Assembly: GCA_913775095.1 (NCBI GenBank)
Contig: CAJYIW010000019.1
Span: 248,001 to 312,000, forward strand
Length of the DNA stretch: 64,000 nt
Source of the DNA: an uncultured Siphonobacter sp.
GTDB lineage: Bacteria > Bacteroidota > Bacteroidia > Cytophagales > Spirosomataceae
Reading direction: 5' to 3'
The translations under genes were made by a program, and so were the position numbers. The notes below the pieces were generated by a model, which worked only from the letters and a program-made list of their open reading frames with translations, was not told where the DNA came from and made no database searches. Shown here piece after piece: positions 61,834 through 64,000 of this stretch; the stretch's first letter is position 1; the number at the start of each line of letters is the position of its first letter.

Positions 61834-62475
61834 CTACCCCAGGCGATCGAGTAGTTTGATAGCGATCTGGCGTAGTTTGGTCGCTGATTTAAGAGATAGC
61901 TTTTGAACGATTCGAAGCTTGTGGTTCTCGACCGTTTTCACACTGATCGAGAGTTTGCTGGCTATTTCCAGGTTGGATTCACCCCAACCAATGAGCCCGA
62001 TTACCTCGCGTTCGCGGGAGGTAAGTTTAGCCAGGTAATTCAACGCCTCCGGACCGTTGTCCCCGGTTATTGATGGGGTTGACGCATAGCGAAGTCCCTG
62101 CTGCAACTGTTGCAAACAGAAACGCAGGTCCTGGACTGAAAAGCTGGTGGGTAAAAGACCACTTAAATCCAAAGAGTTGAATAGTTGATGGTTGCCTTCC
62201 AGAGATAGAAATACAATGCACTTGGTGGCCAGCTTTGGGGTAGCCCGGATCTTTTGAAGCAAACCAAACGTGCCCTGGTAAAGCGAAAGCTGGGGCGGCT
62301 GAACCAGGAAGAAGTCAGGAGCTAAAAAGTGAACGGCCTGGTGGATGGGTGCTTCGTGGTTTTCCAGGTTGATCAGGAGGTAATCATCAGATAATGAATG
62401 AACGATGGAAAGCTGTTCCGCTTTGAACGCAGGCAGATGATAGGCAATGGTTAGAGGCAGGCGGCATGAATTCAT
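61834..62475 (-). CDS. LuxR-type transcriptional regulator with atypical receiver-like N-terminus
   Basis: The 213-residue protein ends in a LuxR/NarL helix-turn-helix: LTSREREVIGLIGWGESNLE and ASKLSISVKTVENHKLRIVQ. The N-terminal 140 residues follow the alpha/beta pattern of a receiver (DDYLLINLENHE, KCIVFLSLEGNH) but lack a clear phospho-acceptor Asp and the Lys, so it may be a pseudo-receiver. It could act without phosphorylation. Its neighbours are secreted protein genes. Confidence 0.85.
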   Translation of the reverse strand: MNSCRLPLTIAYHLPAFKAEQLSIVHSLSDDYLLINLENHEAPIHQAVHFLAPDFFLVQPPQLSLYQGTFGLLQKIRATPKLATKCIVFLSLEGNHQLFNSLDLSGLLPTSFSVQDLRFCLQQLQQGLRYASTPSITGDNGPEALNYLAKLTSREREVIGLIGWGESNLEIASKLSISVKTVENHKLRIVQKLSLKSATKLRQIAIKLLDRLG

Positions 62476-63158
62476 CAGAGTGTGGCGGATTAGTGGTAGC
62501 GTAATTTAACTACTTTTCCTATCTAACTCCTGCTCTATACGTTAACAAATTTTAAAGGGCTTCGTCCATGATCTTATCTGGTACTTAATCGTTTAGCTTA
62601 TCGTTTTTTTCATGCTAGAGCCGGGGGGAAGCGTAGAGAAGGGTTGAACGATTTCTTAATTAAAATGTAAGGGCTGTATTTTTATGAGTAATGATCTGCT
62701 AATCAATGGTGGGTTTTTTCTGCATTAAAAATCTAAATAAATCTGATAGGTAAGGGCATAAAGTAAGGCTCCCTTTATCATTCGATCACTGAAAAAGCAA
62801 AGAGGAGTTACCTCAAGCATCCGAACCGTAAGTCGATGTCTGATCCCGAAGTGAATAGTTTCCCACGTGATGAGATCATCTGCTCTAACAACTCACGGGT
62901 CTGGCTGGCCACCACTCGCTCATGAGTTTGGTGAGTAGTGGCCAGATGAGTATCTACGCTACGAGCCCGATCAAAGCATAGGCAACCAGGCCTGCAAAGA
63001 TAAACAGGCAGGCTTTGATTAATGCTGACAAGCAGATCCAGGCGGTTAAGGATATACGTCAAGTAGTCCAGGGTCATGCTTTTATGAGCAGTGATGAACG
63101 GTTTTACAACCTGTGAACCGCCTTTAGTGTCTATGCGTTACTAACAAAATCTAAATCA
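62476..63158. other. Gene-poor region with two hairpins
   Basis: No convincing gene is present; a minus-strand frame at 62808-63077 lacks coding character. Imperfect hairpins CTGGCCACCACTC/GAGTAGTGGCCAG (62905-62945) and GCCTGC/GCAGGC (about 62983-63010) lie inside it. They could belong to a noncoding transcript. Confidence 0.35.
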
Positions 63159-63554
63159 ATGAAATACTATTTACTACCTGTAACCCTACTTTCGTTAGGG
63201 CTTTTATCCTGCTCAAAAGACGAAGCTGCCGTGCGTACGAAGACTGCCTGTGCTGCGGTTCGCTATAGTATGGACTACTGTCCGGTTAAAGCTTCATTGG
63301 TGACCTTTCTGGAGCCCCGCTCAGATATTCCTGTTCCGGTGTATTCCAGTACGATTTATACCTCGCAGGCAGCGGTGCTGAATCTTCCGGAAGAGTTCAA
63401 GAAAAAAGACACCGTCTTCTATCTGACTTTTCATTACGATGAACGCCGGGAGAAACAAGAAAATGCGGAAGCTCCCTACATCTTCTGTCCGGCTAACATA
63501 GGTCCTGGTCCACTCATCGTCGGCGAATCAGCCTCCTGGCAACCTTGTCGGTAG
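63159..63554 (+). CDS. Small Cys-rich lipoprotein
   Basis: The 131-residue protein has a lipoprotein signal (KYYLLPVTLLSLGLLSC, lipobox LLSC) and a beta-rich mature part with four more Cys (ACAAV, DYCPV, FCPAN, QPCR), probably disulfide bonded. I do not recognise a family. Confidence 0.75.
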   Translation: MKYYLLPVTLLSLGLLSCSKDEAAVRTKTACAAVRYSMDYCPVKASLVTFLEPRSDIPVPVYSSTIYTSQAAVLNLPEEFKKKDTVFYLTFHYDERREKQENAEAPYIFCPANIGPGPLIVGESASWQPCR

Positions 63555-63867
63555 AAGGCGGCGGAGCTATGCCGGGTGAAAGGATACATAAAAACTTTTT
63601 TGAAGAACGGGAAACCGCCGCTCACAGCCTTGGGTATTCATTTCGGTAATACATTAATGGCGGCTAAGTTTATGACGTAGGATGATTCCGTCTTTTGCAA
63701 TCGGCTGAACACCGGTACCGGCGTCAGTATAGAATCTTTTACAGAGTACTCAAAACGATACTCATTTATCCTGAGTCTCCGATTAGCTCCGTAGAAACAC
63801 CTCTCATCCTTTTAGAACACCGGAAGAGAGCCTGTGTAGTTAGTTTAAGGTTCAAACGAACCAAACG
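63555..63867. other. Gene-free region
   Basis: This 313-bp region shows no coding frame. The hairpin GGTTC-AAAC-GAACC at about 63849-63862 lies just before the next start codon. Confidence 0.4.
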
Positions 63868-64000
63868 ATGACTACACTACGTACTTTCTGTGCTTACCAT
63901 CCCTCCACTCTTCAGGAGCTTTCTGACGATCAACTGCTCAGGGGAAAAGCTACACTACAGCGAATAGGACTTTTGATGCTGGGCCTCCTGGCGGTCATTG
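63868..64000 (+). CDS. Protein cut by the window edge, probable membrane protein
   Basis: ATG 63868 opens a frame that runs to the window end. The visible 44 residues begin MTTLRTFCAYHPSTLQELSD and end in a hydrophobic stretch (IGLLMLGLLAVI) that looks like the first membrane helix. Nothing more can be said. Confidence 0.5.
   Translation, partial: MTTLRTFCAYHPSTLQELSDDQLLRGKATLQRIGLLMLGLLAVI

Noticed and set aside
62808-63077. Minus-strand 89-residue frame
   Set aside because: The sequence is dominated by inverted repeats, and no domain or ribosome site supports it.

Overview
The window is a chromosomal segment of a Bacteroidota bacterium, most likely a member of the order Cytophagales (Spirosomataceae/Cytophagaceae type). 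The evidence is the gene content (UMF1-family permease, menaquinone MenC, AddB-like Fe-S nuclease, DUF4202, CarboxypepD-type TonB receptor, putative porin, single-domain Rcp1-like receivers with multi-PAS kinases), the TAnnTTTG -7 promoter boxes seen repeatedly, and weak use of Shine-Dalgarno sequences. Genes are in short transcription units, most of them closed by clear intrinsic terminators. No prophage, insertion sequence or CRISPR array was seen.

Layout. 1-5 kb: aminotransferase (cut by the window edge), redoxin, tRNA-Cys, nucleoside phosphorylase, FGGY sugar kinase, GNAT. 5.1-8.9 kb: three-subunit molybdenum hydroxylase operon (PaoABC/YagTSR type). 9-22 kb: a signalling region with three single-domain response regulators and two large PAS histidine kinases, interrupted by a permease, tRNA-Val and an OxyR/AhpC/AhpD peroxide-defence group. 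22-27 kb: MscS channel, a candidate small RNA and an M20 peptidase. 27.2-33.8 kb: a likely transition-metal region with DUF4198 protein, TonB receptor, an 85-residue Fur-like protein lacking the metal-binding half, a small lipoprotein and a COG0523 GTPase whose promoter is bracketed by two Fur/Zur-type palindromes. 31.6 and 33.9 kb: two related candidate small RNAs on the minus strand. 34-38.7 kb: two cold-shock-domain genes, an aldo/keto reductase, an AraC regulator broken by an in-frame amber codon, a secreted nuclease and a frameshifted lipoprotein. 38.8-49.9 kb: tmRNA, GroES-like protein, phosphoesterase, SDR, DUF421, PhoD, lysA flanked by phased hexamer arrays, menC and lpxK. 49.9-64 kb: putative porin, AddB-like nuclease, aldo/keto reductase, MpaB-type oxygenase, SCP2 protein, mnmE, an S74 tail-fibre-type surface protein, secreted proteins, a LuxR-type regulator and a truncated membrane protein.

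The best candidate for something undescribed is the pair of minus-strand small RNAs at about 31.62-31.70 kb and 33.91-33.98 kb. Both have a TAnnTTTG box and a 27-bp upstream element (24 of 27 positions identical) exactly 27 bp from that box. Both end in a U-tract terminator with the same 9-nt loop on different but fully paired stems, and both carry a similar AGGTT-rich body. They bracket the lipoprotein gene and the metal-regulated COG0523 gene. All functional statements about them are inference from this one sequence.
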